This document shows positions 18,679 to 26,679 of a stretch of DNA of 64,000 bases, piece by piece. This DNA is from Kamptonema formosum PCC 6407. GTDB taxonomy: Bacteria > Cyanobacteriota > Cyanobacteriia > Cyanobacteriales > Microcoleaceae. The stretch spans positions 2,441,805-2,505,804 of the forward strand of contig NZ_KB235904.1 of assembly GCF_000332155.1 (NCBI RefSeq), in the 5' to 3' direction. The first letter of the stretch is position 1, and each line of letters begins with the position of its first letter. Below the pieces are notes generated by a model, which made no database searches, had not been told where the DNA came from, and saw only the letters and a program-made list of their open reading frames with translations. The translations under genes were made by a program, and so were the position numbers.

Positions 18679-19287
18679 TTATTCTGTTTCTGCTGAGGCG
18701 ATCGCAACTGTCACCGCACCCCCCCTAGCCCCCTGTTGACAATCGGAACGAAAGATTTGTTTAGGAACTAGGAGGTTTTTTTTTGAACCGCAGATCGAAG
18801 CAGACGATCCTGGATAATGATTAGATATCTGCTTGTATCTGTATTCGTCGGCACTCGATAATTCTAGGTTAATTGTAGCACAAATAGCTGCCGCTTCTGC
18901 TACACTGGGAACACCGATTGATTGAGCAACAATTTTTGAAGGGTTGGGTACTTGAATTGAGTTTAAAACCTTAGCAGAGAAGGTTTTTAGTTGCCAATTC
19001 CGCCCTTGACAAAGTTCTATTAATCCAACTTCATCAGCCTTAGTATCAATAGTAGCAATGCCTGCGATCGTACTTTCTGCTAAATCATAATTGCGGCATA
19101 CTTGTTTGATAGCAGATTCTATCACGTCTCTAGAAGTTCCGCTTTGGCAACCTATTCCTATCCATAAAACTCTACAATGCTGTTGCACTTTTGGGATATC
19201 CAAATCAGGAGGCAGGAGGCAGGAGGCAGGAGGCAGAAGGAGGATGTCGGTTGTTTGAAGTTCACTCAACAATGCAGATTGTATCAA
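18679..19287 (-). CDS. Cobalamin biosynthesis CbiG C-terminal domain protein
   Basis: A 202-residue protein. Residues ~38-160 (RVLWIGIGCQSGTS, then AGIATIDTKADEVGL, GVPSVAEAAA) match the C-terminal domain of CbiG, the cobalt-precorrin-5A hydrolase of the anaerobic B12 route. The N-terminal CbiG domain is absent, as in the separate CbiG_C genes of other cyanobacteria. The first ~30 residues include LLPPASCLLPP, encoded by four AGGAGGC heptamers, so the true start may be downstream. No other cob or cbi gene is in the window. Confidence 0.75.
   Translation of the reverse strand: MIQSALLSELQTTDILLLPPASCLLPPDLDIPKVQQHCRVLWIGIGCQSGTSRDVIESAIKQVCRNYDLAESTIAGIATIDTKADEVGLIELCQGRNWQLKTFSAKVLNSIQVPNPSKIVAQSIGVPSVAEAAAICATINLELSSADEYRYKQISNHYPGSSASICGSKKNLLVPKQIFRSDCQQGARGGAVTVAIASAETE
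19207..19234. repeat. Four perfect AGGAGGC heptamers inside a reading frame
   Basis: Exactly four consecutive AGGAGGC units lie within the 5' part of the CbiG-like frame. On that strand they read as leucine-proline-rich codons. Seven is not a multiple of three, so each change in copy number shifts the frame. Confidence 0.85.
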
Positions 19288-19342
19288 TAATTTGGATAAT
19301 TGGGATAAATAATCAAAGGGATGACTAACCAGGATTTTGTAT

Positions 19343-19464
19343 TATAGCAACCGCTTTGGCGGTTAAATTCATGAAACCATTGATTCTCTATCTCTTCTTC
19401 CCCTTCTTACCCTAGCCCCTAGCCCCTAGCCCCTAGCCCCTAACCGCTGAAAGCGGTTTCTATA
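19343..19464. repeat. MITE-like repeat with TATAGCAA ends
   Basis: TATAGCAACCGCTTTGGCGG at the left; CCGCTGAAAGCGGTTTCTATA at the right. The core holds four CCCCTAG heptamers. Third well-preserved member of the family in the window. Confidence 0.8.
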
Positions 19465-19508
19465 AGTCTTTTTCGCAAGTCGGATACTCCTTGAAGGTTA
19501 GCAATAAA

Positions 19509-19540
19509 AAAACGCCCAACTCTCAATAGTCAGGCGTTTT
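19509..19540 (-). terminator. Hairpin terminator after ndhB
   Basis: AAAACGCC and GGCGTTTT form an 8-bp stem with T runs on both strands, 20 bases after the ndhB stop. It can act in both directions. Confidence 0.75.
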
Positions 19541-19560
19541 ACCGATTCCCAAAAAACAAA

Positions 19561-21135
19561 TTAATCCTGTTGAGATTGGGAAAGATTTGATTGGATCGAA
19601 ACCACTGCCACAGGTTGCGTCTGACTCAAAACAGCCTGTAATATGGGAGTGCGATTGACAGAACTGTTGGCTAAAGTCAATATCGGATTAGCCAAAATTC
19701 CCGCTAAGGATGTGGCAATTAATGTCAAAATCAGACTGACTTGTAAAGGTCGCATTCCGGGAAGAGTCCAGTTAGCTTCTGGATAATTCTTGACCGAACT
19801 TGACATTTCTTGAGGTTCCTTAACTACCATCATTTTTACTACTCGAATATAGTAGTAAATCGAGACTACAGTAGTAATTAACCCCAACAATACTAAGAGG
19901 TAAAGACCTGCTTGCCAGCCTGCCCAAAACAGATAAATTTTGCCGAAGAAACCGGCTAGGGGCGGAATGCCTCCCAATGATAGCAGGCAAATGCTTAAAC
20001 ACAAGGTTAAAAGCGGATCTTTTTGATACAAACCGGCATATTCGCTAATTTGGTCTGTACCAGTTCGTAGGGAGAATAAAATCACGCAGGCGAAACCGCC
20101 TAAGTTCATAAATAGGTAAACCAACAGATAAAATATCATGCTGGAATAGCCTGCTTCACTGCCTGCGATCAAACCGATCATTACGAATCCAGCTTGTCCG
20201 ATGGAGGAGTAAGCTAGTAGCCGCTTCATGCTAGTCTGGGCGAGGGCGACGACGTTACCCAAAACCATGCTGAGTATGGCGAGGGCGGTAAAAACTAAGT
20301 GCCACTGTTCTGTAACTAGGGGGAAAGCGGTAGTGAGGAGGCGGATGGCGAGGGCGAAACCGGCCGCTTTGGAACCGACGGAAAGGAAGGCGACGACTGG
20401 TGTGGGTGAACCTTCGTAAACGTCTGGTGTCCACTGGTGAAAGGGGACGGCGGAGATTTTGAAGGAGATGCCTGCGATCGCGAATACTAAGGCGATCGCT
20501 AAACCGAGGGAGTTACCGCTATCAGCAGCAGCAAGGCCCTGGGCGATCGCGGTTAATGTGGTTTCCCCTCCCGATAATCCGTACAGCAAGGAAAGAGAGT
20601 ATAGAAATACCGCCGAAGAAGCGGAACCAATTAGCAGGTATTTCAATGCTGCTTCGTTGGAACGCGGGTCGCGCTTGGTGTAACCTGTCAGCAGGTATGA
20701 TGAGATACTGAGAGTTTCCAGCGAGACGAAAATCATCACCAATTCGTCGGCCCCACAGAGGAACATCCCCCCCAAGGTAGCGGTAAGCAAAATGCTGATG
20801 AATTCTGCCAAGGATGTACCCGTTTGCTGGATGTAGCGTACCGACATCAAAATAGTAACAGCGGCAGAAAGGGCAACAATGCCGCGAAATGCAATACTTA
20901 GCGCATCGCTGTTGAAACCGCCGAAGAATGAAATCGTGTTAGTGCTCTCCCACTGGTAGCAGAGGGCCGCGATCGCAGCGAGTAAACCAGCAACGGCAAC
21001 GTAGGGAGTCCACGCTGAGGAACTACGGCCTACGATCAAGTCGCCGCAGAGCACTACCAGGAGGGTGACGATGACTATTCCTTCTGGCAAGATGGTTCCA
21101 GCATTTAGCTGGGCAACAAGAGTAGCAAAATCCAT
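19561..21135 (-). CDS. ndhB: NAD(P)H-quinone oxidoreductase subunit 2 (NdhB)
   Basis: A 524-residue proton-pumping membrane subunit of the cyanobacterial NDH-1 complex in the thylakoid, used in respiration and cyclic electron flow. The start is placed at the ATG at 21135 ([13 protein letters not shown]), the usual NdhB N-terminus; an upstream in-frame ATG would add 15 residues. Antiporter-like core segments such as [27 protein letters not shown] and [20 protein letters not shown] are intact, the last holding conserved charged residues of the channel. It is a single gene with a strong terminator. Confidence 0.97.
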   Translation of the reverse strand: MDFATLVAQLNAGTILPEGIVIVTLLVVLCGDLIVGRSSSAWTPYVAVAGLLAAIAALCYQWESTNTISFFGGFNSDALSIAFRGIVALSAAVTILMSVRYIQQTGTSLAEFISILLTATLGGMFLCGADELVMIFVSLETLSISSYLLTGYTKRDPRSNEAALKYLLIGSASSAVFLYSLSLLYGLSGGETTLTAIAQGLAAADSGNSLGLAIALVFAIAGISFKISAVPFHQWTPDVYEGSPTPVVAFLSVGSKAAGFALAIRLLTTAFPLVTEQWHLVFTALAILSMVLGNVVALAQTSMKRLLAYSSIGQAGFVMIGLIAGSEAGYSSMIFYLLVYLFMNLGGFACVILFSLRTGTDQISEYAGLYQKDPLLTLCLSICLLSLGGIPPLAGFFGKIYLFWAGWQAGLYLLVLLGLITTVVSIYYYIRVVKMMVVKEPQEMSSSVKNYPEANWTLPGMRPLQVSLILTLIATSLAGILANPILTLANSSVNRTPILQAVLSQTQPVAVVSIQSNLSQSQQD

Positions 21136-21258
21136 ATTTTCAGCCAGGTTATACAGTAGTACAGACTGAAAAGCCTGCAATGGCGGTGAATTTGTTAAAA
21201 ATTCTTAACCAAACTGGATTGTAACCTGATTTGGATTTTAGTCTCTACAACTTACTCT

Positions 21259-21468
21259 CTACAACTTATCGATCGCCTTTTTTGCCTTATCTGCGATCTC
21301 TTTTGCAGTTTGCTTGGCATCTTCTACCACATGGCGGGCGGCGGATTCAGCTTGTTTGGCCTTACCTGTTGCTTGGTCTTTTTTGCTACCTGTGATATTT
21401 CCCCAAACTTCTTGGAGTTTACCTTCAATGTTTTTGCCAACGGCCTTTGCTCTATCTTCAGTGCTCAT
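21259..21468 (-). CDS. CsbD-like general stress protein
   Basis: A 69-residue hydrophilic, lysine- and alanine-rich protein. EGKLQEVWGNITGSKKDQATGKAKQ matches the CsbD family, a small protein induced by stress in many bacteria whose biochemical role is unknown. The helical tail resembles late-embryogenesis proteins. AGGAG precedes the ATG. Confidence 0.88.
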   Translation of the reverse strand: MSTEDRAKAVGKNIEGKLQEVWGNITGSKKDQATGKAKQAESAARHVVEDAKQTAKEIADKAKKAIDKL

Positions 21469-21579
21469 GTTGGACTCCTTATACCGATTAATTATCCTAT
21501 CAGTAAGTTGAGCTTACCATAACTTAGGCACTCTCATCTTATAATTTTATTAAGAAGTAAATTATCCTCTCATGCAGGA

Positions 21580-21723
21580 ATGACCTATTATTACGATCGC
21601 AGAGAAGAAATCGATCGCTACACTGCTGAAAGTCGAGCCATTGTGGAAGAATTAAAGCGCAATAGTCCACCATCTCCGTTACAAGAAAAATTGAGTGCAA
21701 TTAGAGGTGATGAGAAGTTATAA
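21580..21723 (+). CDS. Small hydrophilic protein upstream of DUF6883
   Basis: A 47-residue frame (MTYYYDRREEIDRYTAESRA to IRGDEKL) whose TAA stop overlaps the next ATG as TAATG, which implies translational coupling. The composition is protein-like, with charged helical segments. A GCAGGA stretch lies just before the start. Function unknown; possibly the first member of a three-gene cassette with the two genes that follow. Confidence 0.65.
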   Translation: MTYYYDRREEIDRYTAESRAIVEELKRNSPPSPLQEKLSAIRGDEKL

Positions 21724-22055
21724 TGAAACTACCGAATGGCAATCATGCAGAAATTTCTCTGCAAAAGCTAGTTGGCTACTGCTTAAATCAAGAGCACTCT
21801 AGTGGAAAGCACAAAGCTAGAGTCTTTGCCTCGGTTTTGGGAATCACCGCTAATAATGCAGAGGTTTTGCGAGAGCTTATTCAAAAAGCAGCGATTGAAG
21901 GTGAAGTTATCCAACAAGATACTACTGATTTTGGGCAACAGTTTAAGGTTGATTGGATTGTACCCGATACGTCAGGTATTGAGCTGCGGACAATCTGGGA
22001 AGTTACTACAACTAATTCTAATCCTCGTTTAATTTCAGCTTTTCTTAAACCATGA
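21723..22055 (+). CDS. DUF6883 family protein
   Basis: A 110-residue soluble protein. GYCLNQEHSSGKHKARVFAS followed by ITANNAEVLRELI and a terminal ELRTIWEV segment match DUF6883, a family often found beside small partners in cyanobacterial accessory islands. It overlaps both neighbours (TAATG upstream, ATGA downstream), so the three genes form a tight operon. A toxin-antitoxin-like role has been suspected for such pairs by context only; nothing here proves it. A decayed copy of the 3' end is at 27876. Confidence 0.75.
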   Translation: MKLPNGNHAEISLQKLVGYCLNQEHSSGKHKARVFASVLGITANNAEVLRELIQKAAIEGEVIQQDTTDFGQQFKVDWIVPDTSGIELRTIWEVTTTNSNPRLISAFLKP

Positions 22056-22315
22056 TAAAACACTTTAAACTTTTGGATTCTGTTGCTATTCTCAAGCCTG
22101 TGTCAAATACGAGATTAACGCTAGTGGAACCAGAATACGCATCTATCTCTAGTTTGCCAGTAGGACTTGTGGGAACTATTGTTGAAGTGTATGATACAGG
22201 AAATGACTATCAATATTTAGTGGAGTTTGCTGATAATCAAGGGATTGAATATGCTATGGCTATTTTGAAAGAAGATGAAATTTTAGTTCTGCAATATGAA
22301 CTCGCAGTTGCTTAG
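22052..22315 (+). CDS. DUF4926 family protein
   Basis: An 87-residue small beta-rich protein. LPVGLVGTIVEVYDTGNDY, then LVEFADNQG and an ending of ILKEDEILVLQYEL match DUF4926. It overlaps DUF6883 by four bases. A second copy with an internal in-frame loss of about 42 residues lies at 27938. Likely function: partner of DUF6883; otherwise unknown. Confidence 0.78.
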   Translation: MIKHFKLLDSVAILKPVSNTRLTLVEPEYASISSLPVGLVGTIVEVYDTGNDYQYLVEFADNQGIEYAMAILKEDEILVLQYELAVA

Positions 22316-22318
22316 AAA

Positions 22319-22457
22319 GCAGTGGTTCTACACACATATCTCGAATTGCCGCTATTTTTTTAATTTATTCTAAAGTATCTGTTGGGATTTCAATCGAGAC
22401 TATTTCGGAGATACGTGACCGCAATTGCATTTTTATTTCTGTTTCAGGATTGTTCAT
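22319..22457 (-). pseudogene. Broken small gene (ribbon-helix-helix-like), stop at codon 31
   Basis: On the minus strand MNNPETEIKMQLRSRISEIV continues to IPTDTLE, hits TAA, then continues in the same frame as IKKIAAIRDMCVEPL. The two halves read as one conserved small cyanobacterial protein (VEIPxDTLESLKKIAAxRDMSVEAL type). The gene thus has an in-frame stop and is cut at its 3' end where the DUF4926 gene begins. Its start is 11 bases after the DUF6745 stop, so it was probably in that operon. Confidence 0.65.
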
Positions 22458-22467
22458 ATAATTTCCG

Positions 22468-23511
22468 TTAAGTTTGTACAGCAAATTCCTCTGGATCGAT
22501 TCCCCAATTTACCCACCGAATAGCCTCCCTAGCTGATTCTACATCAGGCGGTACGCGCAAAACATGAAGGTATCCGGTACTAGGACAAGTCATCTTTAAC
22601 AAATAAATTGCCTCAATATCGACATTATTATCTATTTTTAACAGCGTGTATTGTTGCCAAGTATCTAACTCTACTGCTGCCAATTCTTGGCAAATTCTAT
22701 CATAACCTATTCCTTGAATTAGCACTCGTCGAAGTTCGGCGTTATCCTCCGATAATAGCCATTCTGAACGCCACTGTTGAGGGTGAAATTTTCCGTATTT
22801 TTCAGGTAATCTCACGCCATGATAGGCGTACACGCTGAAACCATCAGCAAATTGAATTGCGGGCGATCCTTCTGCGTGGAGTCGCTGTTGAGAGTCTAAG
22901 GAAAGGATGCGGGGGCGATCGCACACATAGCAAATTTCTTCTAAAGTATAAATCCAGCCACAATTCTCGGCTAGGGATTGATACAATTCCCATTTATACT
23001 GACTTTTTCTAGAAGATAGTGTTAAGCCGGAAATACAGTAGTCCATTATTGATGCTTCCTCAGCCAAATCCTCCTGCATAATTACTCCCCAAAAATATGC
23101 TTCTATTTCTACTGCTTCTTCCTCCGTTATTTCGCCTATAATTTCATTGCCAATTTGAATACTAAAACACGAATCAAATTCTATTGTAAACAATTTTCCT
23201 ATTTCCTCCCATAGTTTAATATTTAACTGGCTTCCCAATATTATTTTGATTGCAATCCTAACTTCAAGGCGAATTAAATCATATAGGGAATAAGGTAAAC
23301 TGCCGAGCGATAAGAGATTTTGATGGGCAGCACAAGGACTATCAAAGAAAATAATTTTTGGCTCTTGTTGACCGATCGCAGCATAGATAGCTTTGACTGC
23401 ATCAGCGGCTTTCTCGCGGTTAATTGGCTCAGTAGAAAGCGCGATCGCTCTCCATTTTTCCCGATAGACTGGAATCAAAGCCTCTTGCTCAGGTGTAAGC
23501 TTGTCAATCAT
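22468..23511 (-). CDS. DUF6745 family protein, copy A
   Basis: A 347-residue protein of unknown function, recognised as DUF6745 by its N-terminus (MIDKLTPEQEALIPVYREKW) and its C-terminal ~165 residues (ICYVCDRPRIL, HGVRLPEKYG, TLLKIDNNVD, LRVPPDVESAREAIRWVNWG). A paralogue at 28603 is almost identical over the first ~41 and last ~165 residues but has an unrelated middle. No catalytic motif is recognised and no signal peptide. It lies just upstream of a broken small gene and downstream of xisHI on the same strand. Confidence 0.8.
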   Translation of the reverse strand: MIDKLTPEQEALIPVYREKWRAIALSTEPINREKAADAVKAIYAAIGQQEPKIIFFDSPCAAHQNLLSLGSLPYSLYDLIRLEVRIAIKIILGSQLNIKLWEEIGKLFTIEFDSCFSIQIGNEIIGEITEEEAVEIEAYFWGVIMQEDLAEEASIMDYCISGLTLSSRKSQYKWELYQSLAENCGWIYTLEEICYVCDRPRILSLDSQQRLHAEGSPAIQFADGFSVYAYHGVRLPEKYGKFHPQQWRSEWLLSEDNAELRRVLIQGIGYDRICQELAAVELDTWQQYTLLKIDNNVDIEAIYLLKMTCPSTGYLHVLRVPPDVESAREAIRWVNWGIDPEEFAVQT

Positions 23512-23587
23512 AAATTACTGTTTTTACTCTAAATTGACAATCATATTTTTAGAGAATTGCAAACTCGATTAAGTTACATTCTTCTGT

Positions 23588-23923
23588 CTAAGCCACACCA
23601 TAGCTGGTAAACTGTCTTGCATAGGGAGGCTGAAGCCCCAAAACAATATCTTCCCGTGCCACACCCATCAGCACTAAATTTTCAGCAATCAGTTCATCAG
23701 TTTGATTGCGCTGAATCCAGACTTTTCCATTTTGGATATCTAAATGAATCAGACAGCTATAAATCCGATGGTGGCCTTCCCAACCTAAGTCCACTAATTG
23801 ATAATGATCGTGTTCAGTGTCACATAAAACCTGTACTTCAATATCGCCATTGATGGGTTTAGTCTTGCTATATTCCATCAGGAAAGTACGCACAATTTGC
23901 CGATATTCAGCTAGTCTATCCAT
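23588..23923 (-). CDS. xisI: XisI, element excision controlling factor family
   Basis: A 111-residue protein. DRLAEYRQIVRTFLMEYSK, then YQLVDLGWEGHHRIYSCLIH and QRNQTDELIAENLVLMGV are typical of XisI. In Anabaena XisH and XisI are needed for excision of the fdxN element in heterocysts, but the pair is very widespread in cyanobacteria without that element and is thought to have another, possibly toxin-antitoxin-like, role. The gene overlaps xisH by 13 bases. Confidence 0.92.
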   Translation of the reverse strand: MDRLAEYRQIVRTFLMEYSKTKPINGDIEVQVLCDTEHDHYQLVDLGWEGHHRIYSCLIHLDIQNGKVWIQRNQTDELIAENLVLMGVAREDIVLGLQPPYARQFTSYGVA

Positions 23924-24330
23924 TGCACAATCACCTCATTCGTAGGGTCATATATTAACAGCTTCAATTGATACTCAATCATCGCTGCTTGGGGTAAAGC
24001 ACGATAGAAAAATGAATTGTATGCAGCGATCGGAATTGCCAAATAAAGCGATCGCGACGGCTCTAGTCTCCTAAGCGCTAAGCGATAATTCAGAAATTGA
24101 CCGAGGGCTAAGTGGAAATCAAACATCGCTGATTCACTCAGAAAGCTTTTAACCTCCACTGCAATCTGCTGCAAACCACGCTCTGCGGCTAAAAGCTGTT
24201 CTGCTCCCAAGTCAATACTAAGCCGATCGTCTTCGCCAAACTTTAGCCTTAGTGGATCGTGGGTAATTACCCAATTATCCTTCTGGAGAGCAGATATCAC
24301 AGATTCATGGAAGACATCCCTGGCAGACAT
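23911..24330 (-). CDS. xisH: XisH, element excision factor family
   Basis: A 139-residue protein. LSIDLGAEQLLAAERG followed by IAVEVKSFLSES has the D-x(n)-E-x-K spacing of a PD-(D/E)XK nuclease fold, which is how the XisH family is usually viewed. It is translated just ahead of xisI with overlap. Upstream DNA (24350-24603) is a decayed copy of the topA upstream region, so this pair seems to have been inserted beside a topA duplicate. Confidence 0.92.
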   Translation of the reverse strand: MSARDVFHESVISALQKDNWVITHDPLRLKFGEDDRLSIDLGAEQLLAAERGLQQIAVEVKSFLSESAMFDFHLALGQFLNYRLALRRLEPSRSLYLAIPIAAYNSFFYRALPQAAMIEYQLKLLIYDPTNEVIVQWID

Positions 24331-24349
24331 AAATTTTACTGAAAGACTT

Positions 24350-24603
24350 AGCTCCCATACAATTTTGACTATAATTTAGCGCAATTTCCCGCAATCAAGG
24401 TAAGCTGAGGCAGCTTTTGCCAAAAAACTAGCCCCCCATCACCTCCCACACGATCGCTCGGCATTAAGTTAAAAATTGAGATAGCGTGAAATGAGGTAGC
24501 CTCCGCCTTGGCAAAAAGCGATCGCTCCCTTGCCTACCGCTTGACATCCGGCTTAAACGATCGCTCAGTTGCAGTAAGGCTTTTAGTCCGTCGAGAACGA
24601 GAT
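24350..24603. repeat. Decayed copy of the topA upstream region
   Basis: This stretch is similar throughout to 30175-30480, the DNA before topA (shared blocks: ACAATTTTGACTATA, AAAAACTAGCCCC, GATAGCGTGAAATGAGG, TTGACATCCGGCTTAAACG). Its last 39 bases (24565-24603) match an internal stretch of topA at 31061-31099 with about four differences. So it looks like a topA copy from which the first ~180 codons, and everything after the match, have been lost. Confidence 0.8.
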
Positions 24604-24612
24604 ATTGGTACG

Positions 24613-24627
24613 ATAGTATAATACTAT
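24613..24627 (+). promoter_or_regulatory. Palindromic operator overlapping a -10 box
   Basis: ATAGTAT-A-ATACTAT is a perfect 15-base palindrome containing TATAAT (24617-24622), 33 bases before the VapB start. This is the layout expected for an autoregulated toxin-antitoxin operon in which the antitoxin covers its own promoter. Confidence 0.7.
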
Positions 24628-24659
24628 TGCCTCATACCCTACTTACACGAGGAAAATAC

Positions 24660-24860
24660 ATGGTAACTACGCTCGAAATTGACAAAACTCTTCTTCAAGA
24701 AGCCCTCGATCTGAGTAACCATCCAACACCTACTACATTAATCGAAGCGGCTTTACGCGAGTACATTCAGCGTCGTAAACAACTAAAAATATTGGAATTA
24801 TTTGGTACTATTGACTACGATGAAGAGTATAATTACAAGCAACAGCGACAAACGTTATGA
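24660..24860 (+). CDS. vapB: VapB-type antitoxin
   Basis: A 66-residue protein counted from the ATG after CGAGGAAAATAC (an in-frame start 33 bases upstream would place the operator in the gene). TTLEIDKTLLQEALDLS then TLIEAALREYIQRRKQ is a typical ribbon-helix-helix half. The tail LKILELFGTIDYDEEYNYKQ is the toxin-binding part. It overlaps a toxin start by four bases, but that toxin is cut after 27 codons. Confidence 0.85.
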   Translation: MVTTLEIDKTLLQEALDLSNHPTPTTLIEAALREYIQRRKQLKILELFGTIDYDEEYNYKQQRQTL

Positions 24861-24940
24861 ATGTTCTTGTTGATAGTTCCGTTTGGTCGCTGGCTTTGCG
24901 GCGCAACACAACAAATGATGCGATCGCTAACGAGTTTTAG
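24857..24940 (+). pseudogene. VapC toxin remnant (first 27 codons)
   Basis: MNVLVDSSVWSLALRRN is a clear PIN-domain N-terminus with the first metal-binding aspartate (D6). The frame stops at a TAG after 27 residues and the rest of the toxin is absent; the next gene begins 42 bases later. The antitoxin is therefore an orphan. Confidence 0.8.
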
Positions 24941-24982
24941 CGTAAGTTATAATCAAGATCGATGTGTCCCGGTTAATCTCGT

Positions 24983-25276
24983 ATGACTACACAATCTGCT
25001 TCGCGTTATGTAGCACGTCACCCTGAAATTTTGCAGGGGGAACCAATTATCGCAGAAACGAGAACTTCCGTTCGTGCGATCGTAGAATTGTGGCGTTTGG
25101 GTATTACTCCTGAAGAAATCCCGATGCACTTACCTCATCTGAAATTAGCTCAAGTTTTTGACGCACTAAGCTTTTATTTGGATAACCAGGAAGAAATAAA
25201 TACTTATATTGAGCGTAATCGAATTCCTGAAGAATTGATTCATCCTGCTGTTAAAGCTGCAATGAAAAAACTGTGA
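24983..25276 (+). CDS. DUF433 antitoxin
   Basis: A 97-residue protein. HPEILQGEPIIAETRTSVRA then LWRLGITPEEI, and LAQVFDALSFYLDNQEEIN, match the DUF433 winged-helix family, the usual antitoxin partner of PIN-like DUF5615 proteins. TATAAT at 24948-24953 could be its -10 box. It overlaps the toxin gene by four bases. Confidence 0.88.
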   Translation: MTTQSASRYVARHPEILQGEPIIAETRTSVRAIVELWRLGITPEEIPMHLPHLKLAQVFDALSFYLDNQEEINTYIERNRIPEELIHPAVKAAMKKL

Positions 25277-25617
25277 AATTATTTGCAACTATTTATACAG
25301 ATGAAGATGTTTCTAAGCTTGTAGCTACTTTGCTACGGGCTAGGGGTTTTGATGTGACGACAACGAGCGAACAGGGAATGCTGAGTCAATCGGATAGCCA
25401 ACAATTAGCTTATGCTACATCTATAGATCGATGTTTGCTCACTCATAATCGTGTGGACTTTGAGCGATTACACTTAGAATATATGACAGAAGGACAGGAA
25501 CATTCTGGCATTATTCTGATTCCTCAAAAGAGTGCCTATGAAATTGTCCAACGGGTTGCTATTTTGTTAAATACGTTAACGGCTGATGAAATCGCCAATC
25601 AGCTTTTATATGTGTAA
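25273..25617 (+). CDS. DUF5615 PIN-like toxin
   Basis: A 114-residue protein starting at GTG inside the stop of the DUF433 gene. The acidic residues of the PIN-like fold are visible: D10/E11/D12 near the start (YTDEDVS), then S-Q-S-D-S-Q-Q-L-A-Y-A and LLTHNRVDF. Members are presumed ribonucleases neutralised by DUF433. This is the only complete DUF433-DUF5615 pair in the window. Confidence 0.85.
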   Translation: MKLFATIYTDEDVSKLVATLLRARGFDVTTTSEQGMLSQSDSQQLAYATSIDRCLLTHNRVDFERLHLEYMTEGQEHSGIILIPQKSAYEIVQRVAILLNTLTADEIANQLLYV

Positions 25618-25629
25618 AGCGATCGCGCT

Positions 25630-26085
25630 TTGAGGTTGGGGATGGGAGAGGCGCGTAGGCGTATTCAGTCGCAGGCATCGCGACAAAATAGTAAAATAAG
25701 TTTAACACTTGAAAAATGAAGATTAGGTTACATTAAAGTGTAATCAACAAGACCGCTTTTGCACCGTAACGCACAGGAATCAGTGCCATGTCTATTTCTA
25801 AACCTGAAAAGCCACAGTCTTTAAAACCGATTAATTCCACCGATCTGCAAATGCGAGCGATCGCCTACAGTTTAGATACTTTAATTCCAGGGTTCTACAT
25901 TTGGCTAGGTGCCATCAAAATTCGGATTGGAGGTAGTTTACCAGAAGACAGTTATCCGGGGACAATTCACAGTCCAATTGGCATTGCTTTAGTGTTCCCT
26001 GGCTACCGGATTTATAGCACTTATCAAGGTAGCTATGACCCTTGATAAGCATAAGCTTGATGGTATCCCTCAAATTACTGTGAAA
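25630..26085. repeat. Segmental duplicate, copy A of about 455 bases
   Basis: Nearly the same sequence recurs in the same orientation at 28135-28592. The unit covers a GGGGATGGGAGAGGC repeat, a promoter stretch (GATTAGGTTACATTAAAGTG), the whole 85-residue gene and the first ~53 bases of the next gene. Copy A continues into an intact second gene; copy B is cut there. Confidence 0.88.
25788..26045 (+). CDS. Hypothetical 85-residue protein, copy A
   Basis: I do not recognise the family. The protein is soluble with a central hydrophobic stretch (TLIPGFYIWLGAIKIRIGG) and ends YRIYSTYQGSYDP. A near-identical twin at 28293 differs at about four residues, all conservative (T/A, F/L, F/L, R/Q), which argues that the frame is real and was duplicated recently. 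It overlaps the next gene by 11 bases. Confidence 0.6.
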   Translation: MSISKPEKPQSLKPINSTDLQMRAIAYSLDTLIPGFYIWLGAIKIRIGGSLPEDSYPGTIHSPIGIALVFPGYRIYSTYQGSYDP

Positions 26086-26262
26086 ACTTTGCTATCTACA
26101 GAATTTGAGTTAATTCTATTGACAGCAGGTTACGCTAAAATTGGTACTGCTCCGGCTCAGGGAAATCGCTTGAAAGTGTGGTGGACTCATTCTACTTTTA
26201 GACGCATTGAAGCTATTTACAGTCCTGATGGAACTGTTGCTATTACTGCTTATCATGTTTAG
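26035..26262 (+). CDS. Hypothetical 75-residue protein
   Basis: Begins ATGACCCTTGATAAG inside the end of the previous gene. The middle (TAGYAKIGTAPAQGNRLKVW) and the end (YSPDGTVAITAYHV) look like a small beta protein. Family not recognised. In the duplicated block at 28540 the same gene is cut after 18 codons. It may be the functional partner of the 85-residue gene. Confidence 0.55.
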   Translation: MTLDKHKLDGIPQITVKTLLSTEFELILLTAGYAKIGTAPAQGNRLKVWWTHSTFRRIEAIYSPDGTVAITAYHV

Positions 26263-26336
26263 ATTTGTAGTTAAAAAAAACTAGAAGTTTTTATTGATTG
26301 ATGAAGGGCGATGATCGATAAACAATCTTAAACTCA

Positions 26337-26561
26337 TTAGGCAACTGTTTCAAAATCTGACAAATCGCGGGCATAATCCAGGCAAGCATCTATCTGTTCT
26401 TTAACTAGATTGGGAAACTCAGAAATAATGTGTTCGACAGTATTACTTGATGCTAAATAACCTAAAATGAGACTAACGGGAATTCTAGTTCCTCTGATTC
26501 TTGGTTTACCTCGCAATACATCGGGGGTACTGACGATATGTTCTCTCCAGTTTACGGGCAT
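26337..26561 (-). CDS. Solitary DUF433 protein
   Basis: A 74-residue protein. STPDVLRGKPRIRGTRIPVS followed by LGYLASSNTVEHIISEFPNL is a textbook DUF433 sequence. AAGGAAG lies before the ATG. There is no DUF5615 or PIN gene next to it, so it is an orphan antitoxin or the end product of a degraded pair. Confidence 0.85.
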   Translation of the reverse strand: MPVNWREHIVSTPDVLRGKPRIRGTRIPVSLILGYLASSNTVEHIISEFPNLVKEQIDACLDYARDLSDFETVA

Positions 26562-26679
26562 AATTCTTCCTTTTTGACTCTGATAACTTATATCTTAACA
26601 TTGTAGCTGTAAATATTTGAGTCCGATATTGATAAGGATTTGAAATGGCGATCGCGCTTGGGATTGGGGATGGGAGAGG

